Assembly (NCBI GenBank): GCA_964394665.1
Contig: CAYMYN010000005.1
Coordinates: forward strand, 186,001-250,000
Direction: 5' to 3'
DNA: 64,000 nucleotides
Source: CAYMYN01 sp964394665
GTDB taxonomy: Bacteria > Planctomycetota > UBA1135 > GCA-002686595
Part shown: one piece after another, positions 1 through 10,381 of the stretch
How positions within the stretch are numbered: position 1 is the stretch's first letter
Layout: each line of letters starts with the position of its first letter
Program-made: the position numbers and the translations under genes
The notes under the pieces: model-generated
Told to the model about the DNA's origin: nothing
What the model saw: only the letters and a program-made list of their open reading frames with translations
The model's database searches: none

Positions 1-544
1 AGCCGGCCGGCGCGCCGGGTAGCGCGATTGGGACCGAGGTCACCTGCCCCTGGGAGTCGACCGTCCAGCGGCGCGCGGTGCCCGAAGGACCGTGGGTGGC
101 GCCGGCGATCTGGCCGTGGTCGTTGATCGCGACGGCCTGCGAGGTGCCGCTCGTCCCAGGCGTGAGGTCGATCGTGCCGGTGGCCGGGGACCAGAAGAAG
201 GCGTGGCCGACGAAGCCGCCGCCACCGGGCATGGGGGCCATGCTCGAGCCCACGACGTGGCCGAGCTCGTTGATGCCGTCCGCCCGACCCGAGTCGCCGT
301 TCGAGAGGCCGGGGATCATCGTCATCACGCCATCCGACCAGACGAAGGCGTGGGTGAAGAAGCCCGGGGCTTCCGCCTGGCCGACGACGTCGCCGGCGTC
401 GTTGATGCCCAGGGCGTTGGCGAGCTCGCCGCCGAAGGTGCCGAGGTCCTGGACGGTGTAGTGGGACTGGGCCGGGACGAGGCCGGAGAGGAGAGCGAGG
501 ACGGGCAGGCCGAGGGCCCGCGGGAAGGATGAGGTGAGTCGCAT
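1..544 (-). CDS. Secreted HAF-repeat protein (3' part cut by window edge)
   Basis: Reading the minus strand from ATG at 544 gives an uninterrupted frame to the left edge (181 codons). It opens with a signal peptide (MRLTSSFPRALGLPVLALL..PAQS) followed by YTVQDLGTFGG. About three HAF-type repeats follow: LG-GELANALGIND-GDVVGQ, then ..HAFVWSDGVM, then GINELGHVVGSS..GHAFFWSPATG, then AINDHGQIAGAT. The HAF family is a group of predicted extracellular beta-propeller-like repeat proteins of unknown function. The C-terminal part lies outside the window. No strong ribosome binding site is visible. The opposite strand is also open here, but shows no family motifs and is a shadow. The repeat-family call is firm; the biological role is unknown. 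Confidence 0.85.
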   Translation of the reverse strand, partial: MRLTSSFPRALGLPVLALLSGLVPAQSHYTVQDLGTFGGELANALGINDAGDVVGQAEAPGFFTHAFVWSDGVMTMIPGLSNGDSGRADGINELGHVVGSSMAPMPGGGGFVGHAFFWSPATGTIDLTPGTSGTSQAVAINDHGQIAGATHGPSGTARRWTVDSQGQVTSVPIALPGAPAG

Positions 545-965
545 GGGAAGGAAGGCGCGATCGGGGTGCGGGCGCTGCCAACGCGCCGCGGGTCGACGCC
601 GCCGGGGTCGTCGGTCGCGGTCCGGGGCCCCCTAGTGGGGGGCCGCCCCAGAGTATCCTGGAAACTCCCCGGAAGCCCGCCGAGGAGCCCCCGCGGCCGA
701 CCTGGGAGCCGCCGAACCCCCCGGACGGCCCTCCTGGAGGGCTCCCCGACGCCCGGTGACCCAGCCCTTGCCGGGCGCCTACCCGGCCACCCCGGGGGCC
801 GGTCCGTGCCGCACCCCGAGTTTCGGCGACCTGCCCGGTGGCCCTCCCGCGCGAGCGGGCCGGGGCGGGGCGCGTGGGCCTCCGGGGCCTGATCCCACGG
901 GGGTCGGGGGGATTTCCCAAGAGGCCTGCGCCGCGCGCCGTTCGGGGCGTGCTACCCCGCCCAAC
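545..965. other. Gene-free 421-bp intergenic region
   Basis: No supported gene. It holds a 7-bp stem/5-nt loop hairpin at 626-644 (GGCCCCC, loop TAGTG, GGGGGCC). It also holds the 13-mer GTATCCTGGAAAC at 653-665, which recurs at 18756-18768. On the minus strand the same site reads GATACT, a possible -10 box for the leftward HAF gene. The composition is extremely C/G-rich and long open frames here are compositional. Confidence 0.5.
626..644. repeat. Short perfect inverted repeat
   Basis: A seven-base arm GGCCCCC is followed by loop TAGTG and arm GGGGGCC. It sits about 80 bp upstream of the HAF gene start. It has no T-tract. It could be a regulatory hairpin or terminator remnant; function not determinable. 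Confidence 0.35.
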
Positions 966-1644
966 ATGAACGACCTCCCGGACGGAGCCCTGCTGCGGGC
1001 CTGGCGCGGCGGCGACTCGGCGGCCTTCGCCGAGCTCGTCGAGCGCCACCAGGACGCCCTCCTGCGGCACGCCCGCGGGGTCCTGGGCTCGGGGTCGCAG
1101 CACGAGGACGTGGTCCAGGACGCCTTCCTGGCGTTGGCGAAGGGGCCGCTGGAGCTGCCGCGGGAGGTGCTCGGGGATCCCGAGGCCGAACGCCGCCAAC
1201 TCCTCGCATGGCTGCACAGAGTGGTGAGGAACGGCTGTATGGACGTCATTCGATCCGAGACGCGTCGCAGGCGCCGCGAGGAAGAGTTCGCCGCGCCCGA
1301 GGGTGGCAGTGGGGGGCTCGACTCGGTCGATGCGCGGGACACACGCGCGTTGGTGGAGCGCAAGCTCGCCGAGTTGCCCCTCGACAAGATCGTGGTGGTG
1401 GTCGGTCACGGCGCCGANNNNNNNNNNGCCCCTCGAACAGCGCGAGGTGCTCGTGCTGCGGCTCCTGTCGGAGCGCAGCTACCGCGAGATCGCGGAGATC
1501 ACGGGCAAGAAGGTCGGCACGGTGGGGTGGTTGGTGAGCGAGGGCCTGAAGGCTCTGGCGGCCCAACTCGAGCCGCTGCTCGCCGGCGAGGTCACGAACA
1601 CGCGCGGCGGCGCCACGGGCGCGCTGCGGGGAGAGCTGTCATGA
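966..1644 (+). CDS. ECF RNA polymerase sigma factor, interrupted by assembly gap
   Basis: ATG at 966 starts MNDLPDGALLRAWRGGDSAAFAELVERHQ, a classic ECF sigma region 2 with DVVQDAFLAL and the AWLHRVVRNGCMDVIR helix. Region 4 (LEQREVLVLRLLSERSYREIAEI...VGTVGWLVSEGLKAL) follows in another frame after ten Ns. Both gap flanks contain GCCCCTCGA (1376-1384 and 1428-1436). Collapsing the sequence onto one copy removes 52 nt and restores a single 208-aa frame reading ..AELPLEQREVL... The gene is therefore probably intact in the organism and broken only in the assembly. It ends in an ATGA overlap with the downstream VWA gene, the usual layout for a sigma factor and its membrane regulator. Confidence 0.88.
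1418..1427. other. Assembly gap (10 N) beside a probably chimeric contig end
   Basis: There are ten Ns. The 33 bases before the gap (1385-1417) do not fit the sigma gene. They translate in frame as DKIVVVVGHGAE, which resembles the conserved VVVVGHGAE strand of the GlmU uridyltransferase domain. Contig ends appear wrongly joined through the 9-bp match GCCCCTCGA. Confidence 0.8.
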
Positions 1645-4418
1645 ATGGGAACACGGAACACGACGCGAGGAAGGACGCGGTGACGCACGAGGAGCTGTGC
1701 GCGCTGGTGCTGGGCGAGCTCGAGGGAGCCGACCGCGCGCGCGTCGAGGCGGCGCTCGCGGCCTCGCCCGAGCTGCTCGCGGAGCACGGGCGCATCGCGC
1801 GCACGATCGAGCTCGTGCAGGGGTCCTTGGCGGGGCCCGCGATGCTCTCGGGCGCGGCCCGCGCCTCGCTCGAGCGCGCGGCGGATGCTCCGCGGGCGGG
1901 CGCGGATCCGTGGCGCGGCATGCTGCGCGCCGCGGCCGCGCTGCTGGCCCTGGCGGGTGGGTTCGTGCTGCTGCGCGAGGTCACCGCGCCCGAGCGGACC
2001 TCGGCCCCGAGTGAGGAGCTCGTGCGCCTCGAGCCGGCGCCCGTCTCCGAGTCGGCCGGTGTACCGCCTTCCGGATCCGCGGGCGCGCCGCGCGACGGTC
2101 TCCTGGCGGGGATCCAGGACGAGCATCGACTCCAATTCGGTGTCGGTGACTCGAAGCGCGGGGACGAGTCGGCCCGGAGTGCTCGGCCCCACACGGCCGC
2201 CGAGCAGGTGACGGTTGCGGCCGTGCTCGGCGAGCGTCCGCGCGAACGTGCCGTCTACACGGGACCGGGAAGCGAGTTGAGCCAGGGCTGGTCCTCCGGC
2301 GACGGCCAGGTGCAGGGGTCCGAGGGTGGCGAGTCGGCCGAACTCGGTCGGCCCGGCCGCCGCGAGGGGCTGCCGGTGTACTCCGCAGCGCCTCCGGGAG
2401 GAGGTGCTGGGCCGATGACCCCGGGTCCGTCCGGGCCCTCGACCCCCGGCCCCAGCCAGCCGATGACCGGCAGCGGCCTTGGGCCCGCGGCCCGGGGATC
2501 CGAAGCCCGCATGGAGCCGCGTCCGGAGCTGGCCGCGGGGCGGCCGATGCCCACGGTCGAGTCGCGCACGTCGCGCGCGCAGGGCGAGAGCGCACCTCCC
2601 GCCCCGGACGGCCGCGCCGTCCACGAGGCCCTGAAGGGTCTGGGCTACATCGGCGACGACGACTCGGACGCCGCGCGCCGGCGCGGCGTGACCGGCGAGG
2701 ACCTGCGGCGCCTCGACCGCGGCCGCGATGCGCGCGCGCCGCACGAGCTGAGCCCGGCGGAGCTCGACGAGCTCGTCGCCGAGCGCCTCGAGTCCTACCT
2801 CGCCGAATGCCGGCGTCGGCCGGGCGAGCGGCCGCGGGACATGTTCTTCCGCTACTGGGGCGACAACCCCTTCGTGCTGACGCAGCTCGACCCGCTCTCG
2901 ACCTTTGGCGTCGACGTCGACACGGCGAGCTACGCCCTGGCGCGCCGCTACCTGCTGCAAGGGCACCTGCCCGAGAAGGCCCAGGTGCGCACCGAGGAGT
3001 TCGTCAACTACTTCGCCCCCGACGTCGAGGCGCCGCGCGACGCGACTTTCGCCATCCACACCGACCTCGCCCCGAGCCGCTTCGGCAATCCGGCCGGCGA
3101 ACGCTGGATGCTGCGCGTCGTGTTGCGCGGCAAGGAGGTCTCGCGCGAGGAGCGCCGGCCGCTGTCGCTCGTCTTCGTGGTCGACGTCTCGGGCTCGATG
3201 AACCAGGGCAATCGGCTCGCCCTCGTGCAGCACGGCCTGCGCCTGCTCTCGGCCCAGCTCGACGCCCGCGACACCTTGGCCGTGGTCGCCTTCTCGAACG
3301 AGGCCCGCGTCGTCCTGCCCCCGACCTCGGCGGCGCGGCGCGCGGAGATCGAGTCGGCCTTGCAGACCCTGCGCGCCTCGGGCGGGACCCACACCGAAGC
3401 CGGCCTCCTGCTCGGCTACTCCTTGGCCGACGGCCTGCTCGATCGCGAGCGCGTGACCCGCGTGGTCCTGCTCTCGGACGGCGTGGCCAACATCGGCGAG
3501 ACCGACCCCAAGGTGCTGGCCGAACGCGTGCGCGCCCAGCGCCAGCGCGGTGTCTACCTCAACACGATCGGCGTCGGCATGGGCAACCACAACGACGTCC
3601 TGCTCGAGCAGCTCGCCAACGCCGGCGACGGCATCTGCAACTACGTCGACGACGAGCGCGAGGCCCGCCGCGCCCTGGTCGAGAACTTCACCGGCGCGAT
3701 GGTGCCGATCGCGCGGGACGTGAAGGTGCAGCTCGAGTTCGACCCGACCCGGGTGCGGCGCTTCCGCCAGCTCGGGTACGAGAACCGGGCCATCGCGCAC
3801 CAGGACTTTCGCAACGACGCGGTCGACGCGGGCGAGATCGGCGCGGGCCACCAGGTGGTCGCGCTGTACGAGCTCGAGCTCGCGACCCTCGACGCCGAGG
3901 CGCCCCTGGGCGTCGTGCGCCTGCGCTGGAAAGAGCCGACCAGCGGTGGGCGCGACCCCCTCGAGGACGACGCCCGCGAGGTCGAGCGGGCGGTCTACGC
4001 AAGCCAGGCGACCGCCTGGAACGGCGCCTCCGCGGGGTATCGCCGCGCGGTCGTGGTGGCCCAGTTCGCCGAGCTGCTGCGCCGCTCGTCCCACGCCCGC
4101 GAGGTCTCCCTCGATGAGGTCCTGGCCGAGGGCGCCAAGCTCGCCTCCGGCAGCGGCGACCCGGAGCTCGCCGAGCTCGTCTCGCTGATGGAGCGCAGCC
4201 GCGAGCTCGTGCTCGCCACGCGCCGCTCCTACGACGAGTTCGAGCGTTGCCTCGATCTCTACCGCTTCAACTGCATCCTGCGCGCCGAGTTCGAGGCCCT
4301 CGGCCACCCGGCGCACCACGCGCGCCTGGCCGAGCTCGAGCGCCAGAACGAAGAGCTGCGCCGGATGCTGAACGACCTCCTGCGGCGGCGGCTCGCCGAG
4401 CCGCCGCGGCCGCGCTGA
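1641..4418 (+). CDS. Anti-sigma-like/VWA (YfbK-type) membrane protein
   Basis: 925 aa; the start ATG overlaps the sigma stop (ATGA). Residues 1-90 (THEELCALVLGELEGADRARVEAAL..) look like the cytoplasmic domain of planctomycete-type anti-sigma factors without a zinc motif. A single TM helix follows at about 94-112, then about 280 residues of Pro/Ser/Gly-rich linker. The motif ALKGLGYIGDD lies in that linker. Residues 408-440 (NPFVLTQLDPLSTFGVDVDTASYALARRYL) match the domain preceding VWA in YfbK-like proteins. The VWA domain has an intact MIDAS DVSGS at 515-519, and a DUF3520-like C-terminal region follows. Inferred role: a membrane-spanning partner of the ECF sigma factor with an exported metal-dependent adhesion domain. 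A hairpin terminator follows. Confidence 0.88.
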   Translation: MNGNTEHDARKDAVTHEELCALVLGELEGADRARVEAALAASPELLAEHGRIARTIELVQGSLAGPAMLSGAARASLERAADAPRAGADPWRGMLRAAAALLALAGGFVLLREVTAPERTSAPSEELVRLEPAPVSESAGVPPSGSAGAPRDGLLAGIQDEHRLQFGVGDSKRGDESARSARPHTAAEQVTVAAVLGERPRERAVYTGPGSELSQGWSSGDGQVQGSEGGESAELGRPGRREGLPVYSAAPPGGGAGPMTPGPSGPSTPGPSQPMTGSGLGPAARGSEARMEPRPELAAGRPMPTVESRTSRAQGESAPPAPDGRAVHEALKGLGYIGDDDSDAARRRGVTGEDLRRLDRGRDARAPHELSPAELDELVAERLESYLAECRRRPGERPRDMFFRYWGDNPFVLTQLDPLSTFGVDVDTASYALARRYLLQGHLPEKAQVRTEEFVNYFAPDVEAPRDATFAIHTDLAPSRFGNPAGERWMLRVVLRGKEVSREERRPLSLVFVVDVSGSMNQGNRLALVQHGLRLLSAQLDARDTLAVVAFSNEARVVLPPTSAARRAEIESALQTLRASGGTHTEAGLLLGYSLADGLLDRERVTRVVLLSDGVANIGETDPKVLAERVRAQRQRGVYLNTIGVGMGNHNDVLLEQLANAGDGICNYVDDEREARRALVENFTGAMVPIARDVKVQLEFDPTRVRRFRQLGYENRAIAHQDFRNDAVDAGEIGAGHQVVALYELELATLDAEAPLGVVRLRWKEPTSGGRDPLEDDAREVERAVYASQATAWNGASAGYRRAVVVAQFAELLRRSSHAREVSLDEVLAEGAKLASGSGDPELAELVSLMERSRELVLATRRSYDEFERCLDLYRFNCILRAEFEALGHPAHHARLAELERQNEELRRMLNDLLRRRLAEPPRPR

Positions 4419-4434
4419 GGATCGGTCCATTGCA

Positions 4435-4474
4435 GTCGGGGCGCTCCGCGGCACGCAGCGCGGGGCGCCCCGAC
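4435..4474 (+). terminator. Stem-loop after VWA gene
   Basis: Arms of 16 nt (starting GTCGGGGCGC and ending GCGCCCCGAC) pair with one G-U wobble around an 8-nt loop, 17 nt after the VWA stop. No T-run follows, so it is a GC-only terminator candidate. Confidence 0.55.
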
Positions 4475-4582
4475 GCCGTTCCACGGGCGCATGCATGGGT
4501 TCGAGTCCGGCGGGGGCCCGATGACGTCGGTCCCCGAACTCGGGGCCCGGGACGTCCCGGTTACCCCTTGCGCGGGGCCTGC

Positions 4583-4588
4583 TAGACT
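4583..4588 (+). promoter_or_regulatory. Possible -10 box TAGACT
   Basis: TAGACT in the context GCTAGACTC, 123 bp upstream of the 4712 start. No convincing -35 at 16-18 bp. It belongs to the TAnnCT set described in the findings. Confidence 0.3.
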
Positions 4589-4711
4589 CGACTTCGATCC
4601 ACCCGCGCCCCGAGCGGCGCGGGTGTGCCTGGCCACCGGGAGAGGGCGGGCGCTGGATCGGGCCACGCTCGTCCGCGTCGGCCGACGCGCGGGTCCCTCC
4701 CCAGCTTCGCC

Positions 4712-7339
4712 ATGCGTGCCTCTTCCTGGTTGCTCGTCGCCCTCGTCGCCGCTGCCGGTCTCCTGGCGTCCATCGCCCTCTTGGGCGGGGATCGCGCCGG
4801 TTCGGCCCTGGCCGAAGCCCCCAGCGCGGCCGTCGTGCGAGCCGCGGCCCGCGCGGAGAGGGATCCTTCGCCCGCGGCGAGCGTGCCCCGCGAAGGGGGG
4901 CCTCGCACGGGCCTCGCGGCCCCTGCCGCGCCCGATCCGGCGAGCTCCGACGGCGGCGCCGCGGCGATCGGCGGGGGCCTCGCGGTGCTCGTGGTGCGCG
5001 CCGGGTCGCGCGAGGCGCTGGCCGGCGCGGAGGTCTGCCACTGGGTGCCCTCCCCCACGCACCCGGCCGATCGCGAAGCGGCCTTCGAGCTCGCGTGGCG
5101 GGACGGGACCCTCGAGGGCTTGATGCGCACCGAAGGCGCCCTGGGAACGAGCGACTCCCTGGGACGCGCCGCGTTTCCCGAGGCTCGCGCCGAGGGGTTC
5201 GTCGTCGCGCAGGCCGCGGGCCTGTGGGGTTGGGCGCGGGTCGAACCCGGCGCGCCGCAACCGCTGCGGGTCGAGGTGCGCGCCGACTGGGACCTGGTGG
5301 TGCGCGTGCGCGACGGCGCCGGTCGGGGCGCGGAGGGCGTGCGGGTCGGCCTGCGACAGAGTTGGGACGAGTGGGGCTTCCTGCATCTGCTCGCGACCAC
5401 CGATGCCGAGGGCCTGGCGACCCTGCGCCACGCCGCGGGGCCCGTGACGAAACACTTCGAGATCGGCACCCGTTGGTCGGTGTGCCTCGCCGAGGCGTTC
5501 GCGAGCCCCGTCGCGCAGGGGTTCGATCCCGAGCGGCCACCGCGCGAAGCGATCGAGCTCGTGCTCCCCGAGCACGGCTCGTGCGAAGTGTCCGTGATCG
5601 GTCCCGGCGGCCAGCCGGCCGAGGACTCCTTCGAGATCGCGCTCCAGTGCCGACCGCGGGATCGGGATCCGGGCGAGTTACGGGATGAGGATCCCTGGGA
5701 CTGGACTTCGCTGCCCACGGCCTTCGCCCAGGCCGACTCCGAGGGCCGCGCGCGCTTCGACGTCGTCGGCCTGGGCACGGACCTCGCTGTGGCCGTGCGT
5801 CGGCCCGGCTCTTCGGCCCTGCATCGCACCGACGGGTCGGGGCCGCGCCGGCCGGGAGAACGCGTCACGATCGAGGTGCGGTTGGGCGTGCGCGCGCCGA
5901 TCCTGGCCGGACGCCTGCTCGATCCCGACGGCCAAGCCCTGGCCGACGTACCGTTCCGCGCGCAGGTCGAGTACCGCGAACGTTCCGGTTGGCGCGCAGG
6001 TTGGGGCCACGGGACGAGCGACGCCGCGGGGCGTTTCGTCCTCGACGTCCCCGAGCGGCACGCGGACGTGGGGCCGCGGCTCCTGCGGCTCCAGCTCCAA
6101 CATGCGGACGGCCGGGGCCTGGGCACGGTCGAGCGGGAGTTGCCGGCCCTGCTCGCGCCTGGCGTCCACGAGCTGGGCGACCTGATCCTCGTGCCGCACG
6201 TGTTCTTGGCCGCGGGCCAGGTCGTCGAGGCCGACGGGAGCCCCGTCGTGGGCGCCAGGGTCTGGGCGAGCGCTCGCCGCGAGGTCCCCGGGCGGGTCAA
6301 CCACTACCGCGTCGAGACCCTCGACACGGGCTCGGTGCGCAGCGACGCGTCCGGACGTTTCGAGCTGTACGGCCGCTCCATGCAGGGCGCGATCCTCATG
6401 CAGGCGCGCCTGGACGAGCGCAAGAGCGAGCAGGTCGAGATCCTGCCGGGCGCCCGCGACGTGCGGCTCGTCCTGGCGCGAACGGGTGAGATCGCGGGCC
6501 GGGTCCTCTCCGATCCCAGCATTCCCCTACGCGCCCTGGGGATCCAGATCGTCGGCTCCTCGGGCGAGCACTCGGGGGAGATCCTGCCCCTCGCCGAGGA
6601 CGGCTCGTTCGTGATCCGCGGCGTGATGCCGGGTTCGTACACGGTCTGCCTGATGCGTTCGGACTCCTGGGACCGCATCGAGTGCTTCGAGGACGTGTTG
6701 GTGCGCGGGGGCGAGGTCACGCGCGACCGGCGCCTCGATCCGCTCGATCTGACGGCCTCGCTGCGCGCCTACCGACTGACGGTGCAGGACCCCGAGGGGC
6801 AACCGATCGAGTGGGGCGGCGTTCTCTCGCTGCGCGAGGGCGAGGACGGCGTGGACGTCCAGTGGAGCGAGCTGGCGAACGGTCAGGCGCTGGTGCTGGG
6901 CATGGGGCCTTCGATCGAGGTCAGCGTGGGTTCCTCGGGATTCCTGACGGAGCGCGTGATGGTGGACGGCGACCGCACGCTCGTGTTGCGTCGTTCGCCC
7001 ACTCTGCGCCTGGTGCTGGCCGGTGGCGCCCAGGCACCGCAGGAGCCCGTGTTCCTCCAGGCGAGCTTCTCGAGCGGGGGCGGTGAGCTCCTGGATCATG
7101 ATTGGTTCACGGGCGAGACCTTCTTCGGCGCCGATGGCGTCGCGCTGGTACGGCCCAGCCGCCTGGGAGAGCTCGAGCTCCAATTGAGCCTGGTGCGCCA
7201 CGGCAACAACTGGTCCAGCGCCGCGATCGACGACGGCATCTCGCGCACCATCCAGATCCGCGAGCGCGGCGAGCAGACGGTGGAGGTGCACCTCGACCCC
7301 GAGGCGCTGGACAAGGCCCTCGCGGAGCTCGACCGCTGA
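4712..7339 (+). CDS. Large exported carboxypeptidase-regulatory-like repeat protein
   Basis: 875 aa. ATG 4712 was chosen because it begins a signal-anchor (MRASSWLLVALVAAAGLLASIALL). The upstream in-frame extension lacks family features. The body consists of repeated beta-sandwich modules of the CarboxypepD_reg/Cna-B type. Examples are GRLLDPDGQALADVPFRAQV..SDAAGRFVLDVP, AGQVVEADGSPVVGARVWAS..RSDASGRFELYG and GRVLSDPSIPLRALGIQIV..EDGSFVIRGVMPGSYTV. No catalytic domain is seen. It is probably a cell-surface or periplasmic structural protein. A second protein of the same architecture is at 59914-62232. Confidence 0.8.
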   Translation: MRASSWLLVALVAAAGLLASIALLGGDRAGSALAEAPSAAVVRAAARAERDPSPAASVPREGGPRTGLAAPAAPDPASSDGGAAAIGGGLAVLVVRAGSREALAGAEVCHWVPSPTHPADREAAFELAWRDGTLEGLMRTEGALGTSDSLGRAAFPEARAEGFVVAQAAGLWGWARVEPGAPQPLRVEVRADWDLVVRVRDGAGRGAEGVRVGLRQSWDEWGFLHLLATTDAEGLATLRHAAGPVTKHFEIGTRWSVCLAEAFASPVAQGFDPERPPREAIELVLPEHGSCEVSVIGPGGQPAEDSFEIALQCRPRDRDPGELRDEDPWDWTSLPTAFAQADSEGRARFDVVGLGTDLAVAVRRPGSSALHRTDGSGPRRPGERVTIEVRLGVRAPILAGRLLDPDGQALADVPFRAQVEYRERSGWRAGWGHGTSDAAGRFVLDVPERHADVGPRLLRLQLQHADGRGLGTVERELPALLAPGVHELGDLILVPHVFLAAGQVVEADGSPVVGARVWASARREVPGRVNHYRVETLDTGSVRSDASGRFELYGRSMQGAILMQARLDERKSEQVEILPGARDVRLVLARTGEIAGRVLSDPSIPLRALGIQIVGSSGEHSGEILPLAEDGSFVIRGVMPGSYTVCLMRSDSWDRIECFEDVLVRGGEVTRDRRLDPLDLTASLRAYRLTVQDPEGQPIEWGGVLSLREGEDGVDVQWSELANGQALVLGMGPSIEVSVGSSGFLTERVMVDGDRTLVLRRSPTLRLVLAGGAQAPQEPVFLQASFSSGGGELLDHDWFTGETFFGADGVALVRPSRLGELELQLSLVRHGNNWSSAAIDDGISRTIQIRERGEQTVEVHLDPEALDKALAELDR

Positions 7340-7369
7340 CGGTTCACGGCCGGGCCTTCCTGCCCGCTC

Positions 7370-8644
7370 TCAGAACAGGCCCGCGACGGGCTTGGGCGCG
7401 TAGTCGGGGAAGAAGCCCTTGGGGGGGTCGAAGGCCAGGTGCTGGCGCAACACGTCGGCGAACACGTCGCGGAAGTCGGTGGTGACCGGCAGGTCGCGGC
7501 CGTCGACCAGCTCGCGCTCTCCGAGCCCGCCCCACTTGCCGTGCACCTTGCCGCCGCGCACGCCGGCGCCGAGCAGGAACATCGCGCCGCCGCGGCCATG
7601 GTCCGTGCCGCGCGTGCCGTTCTCGCGCACGGTGCGTCCGAACTCGGTCACGACCAGGACCAACGTGCGCTCCAGGTGTTCGCCCAAGTCCTGGGCGAAG
7701 GCCCACAGGGACTTGGCCAGGCCGCCCGCCATCTCGTGGAACAACCCGCTGTTCCCGCCCTGGTTCGCGTGGTGGTCCCAGCCGGGAACGTCCATGCACG
7801 CGATCTCGAGGTCGACGTCGGCCTTGAGGATCGCCGCGATGTCCCGCAGGCGCTGCCCGTACGGGCCGCGCGCGTACTCGGGCCCGCCCTCGCGGCGGTT
7901 GCGCTGCACGGTCTGGCGATAGATGGCGAGGGTCTCGAGCGTCTCGCGCCCGACCTCCAAGACCTCGTCGCGAACCTCGTCCATGCCCCTCTCCCCGTCG
8001 AGAGAGCCGTAGAGGTCCTCGTAGGTCTCCTGGATGCCGCGATTGTTGAGCACCCGACGCTCGGGCACGGCGAGCACCGGGAACGTCCCGCGCAACGAGC
8101 GCGGCAGGAGGCCCTGCATGCCGAGCGCGCGCAGGACGAAGCCGCCGTCCGCGCGCGGCGCGACCCGCCCCCGCGAAGTCTCGAGATAGCGGTTGAGCCA
8201 ACCCTGCTGCACGTTGCGCAGACCGGGAGCCGCATACTCCATGAAGTCCTGGGCGTCGAAGTGGCTGCGCGTTGGATGCGGTGATCCGCTGTTCACTATG
8301 GCCGCCAGGCGCCCGGCCTGCCACAGGGGTTCGAGCGGGAGCAGCGCCGGGTGCAGGCCGAAGCTGCCGTCGAGGCGCACGACGCCCGGGCCCCGCTCGG
8401 AGTCGTCGGCGGGCGGGATGGCGAGCGTCGGGCGCAGCTCGTAGTAGCGCTTGTCCGTGTAGGGCACGAGTGCGTTCAGCGCGTCGAGGCCGCCGCGCAG
8501 GTAGATGCAGACCAGCGCGGGGCGCTGCGTCGGCGCGCGCTCGCGGCCGCGCTGCGCCAGGCGCTCGCGCGCCGTGGGCAGGAACGAAAGCGCGACGCCA
8601 CCGCCGACCAGCTCGAGGAACTCGCGTCGATGGAGGTGCGTCAT
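7370..8644 (-). CDS. DUF1501 family protein (Tat-exported)
   Basis: 424 aa. The N-terminus THLHRREFLELVGGGVAL is a twin-arginine-like export signal (RREFL). Next comes the DUF1501 core: ALVCIYLRGGLDALNALVPY, then SFGLHPALLPLEPLW, VNSGSPHPTRSHFDAQDFME, DVPGWDHHANQGG and VVTEFGRTVRENGTRGTDHGRGG. The family belongs to the alkaline-phosphatase/sulfatase-like fold and is hugely expanded in planctomycetes. Its substrate is unknown. It lies 16 bp downstream of the DUF1800 gene in the same direction, the standard DUF1800-DUF1501 operon order. Confidence 0.93.
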   Translation of the reverse strand: MTHLHRREFLELVGGGVALSFLPTARERLAQRGRERAPTQRPALVCIYLRGGLDALNALVPYTDKRYYELRPTLAIPPADDSERGPGVVRLDGSFGLHPALLPLEPLWQAGRLAAIVNSGSPHPTRSHFDAQDFMEYAAPGLRNVQQGWLNRYLETSRGRVAPRADGGFVLRALGMQGLLPRSLRGTFPVLAVPERRVLNNRGIQETYEDLYGSLDGERGMDEVRDEVLEVGRETLETLAIYRQTVQRNRREGGPEYARGPYGQRLRDIAAILKADVDLEIACMDVPGWDHHANQGGNSGLFHEMAGGLAKSLWAFAQDLGEHLERTLVLVVTEFGRTVRENGTRGTDHGRGGAMFLLGAGVRGGKVHGKWGGLGERELVDGRDLPVTTDFRDVFADVLRQHLAFDPPKGFFPDYAPKPVAGLF

Positions 8645-8660
8645 GTCTAGGCCTCGGATC

Positions 8661-10208
<1,548 letters not shown>

Positions 10209-10235
10209 GACTCGCCGCCCCAGCGGCCCGGGTCC

Positions 10236-10241
10236 ATCCTA
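10236..10241 (-). promoter_or_regulatory. Possible -10 box TAGGAT for DUF1800-DUF1501 operon
   Basis: Minus-strand TAGGAT (preceded by TTC) lies 28 nt before the DUF1800 ATG. Position and direction fit the two-gene operon. No clear -35 is seen. Confidence 0.35.
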
Positions 10242-10310
10242 GAACCCCGGCCAGGGACGGAGTTCCTCTGGGTCTCGGATCCGTGTTCCCGCCCCAGGCA
10301 GGGCGCCGAA

Positions 10311-10352
10311 CGACACCGGCGGGGGCGACGCGCGTCGCCCCCGCCGGTGTCG
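10311..10352. terminator. 42-bp perfect palindrome, terminator candidate
   Basis: Arm 10311-10330 (CGACACCGGCGGGGGCGACG) is exactly complementary to 10333-10352, with CG at the centre. It lies 30 bp past the aldolase stop and about 100 bp upstream of DUF1800. No T-run flanks it. It probably terminates aldolase transcription or works in both directions. Confidence 0.6.
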
Positions 10353-10381
10353 CACGCTGAGCGGGCACTCGGGCGGTCCCG

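Noticed and set aside
1479..5540. Very long open frames on the opposite strand of real genes (also 30863-34012, 52832-54838, 60454-63414)
   Set aside because: Compositional shadows of GC-rich genes: low-complexity Arg/Ala/Gly or His/Val/Asp sequences without family motifs, while the other strand encodes clear domains.
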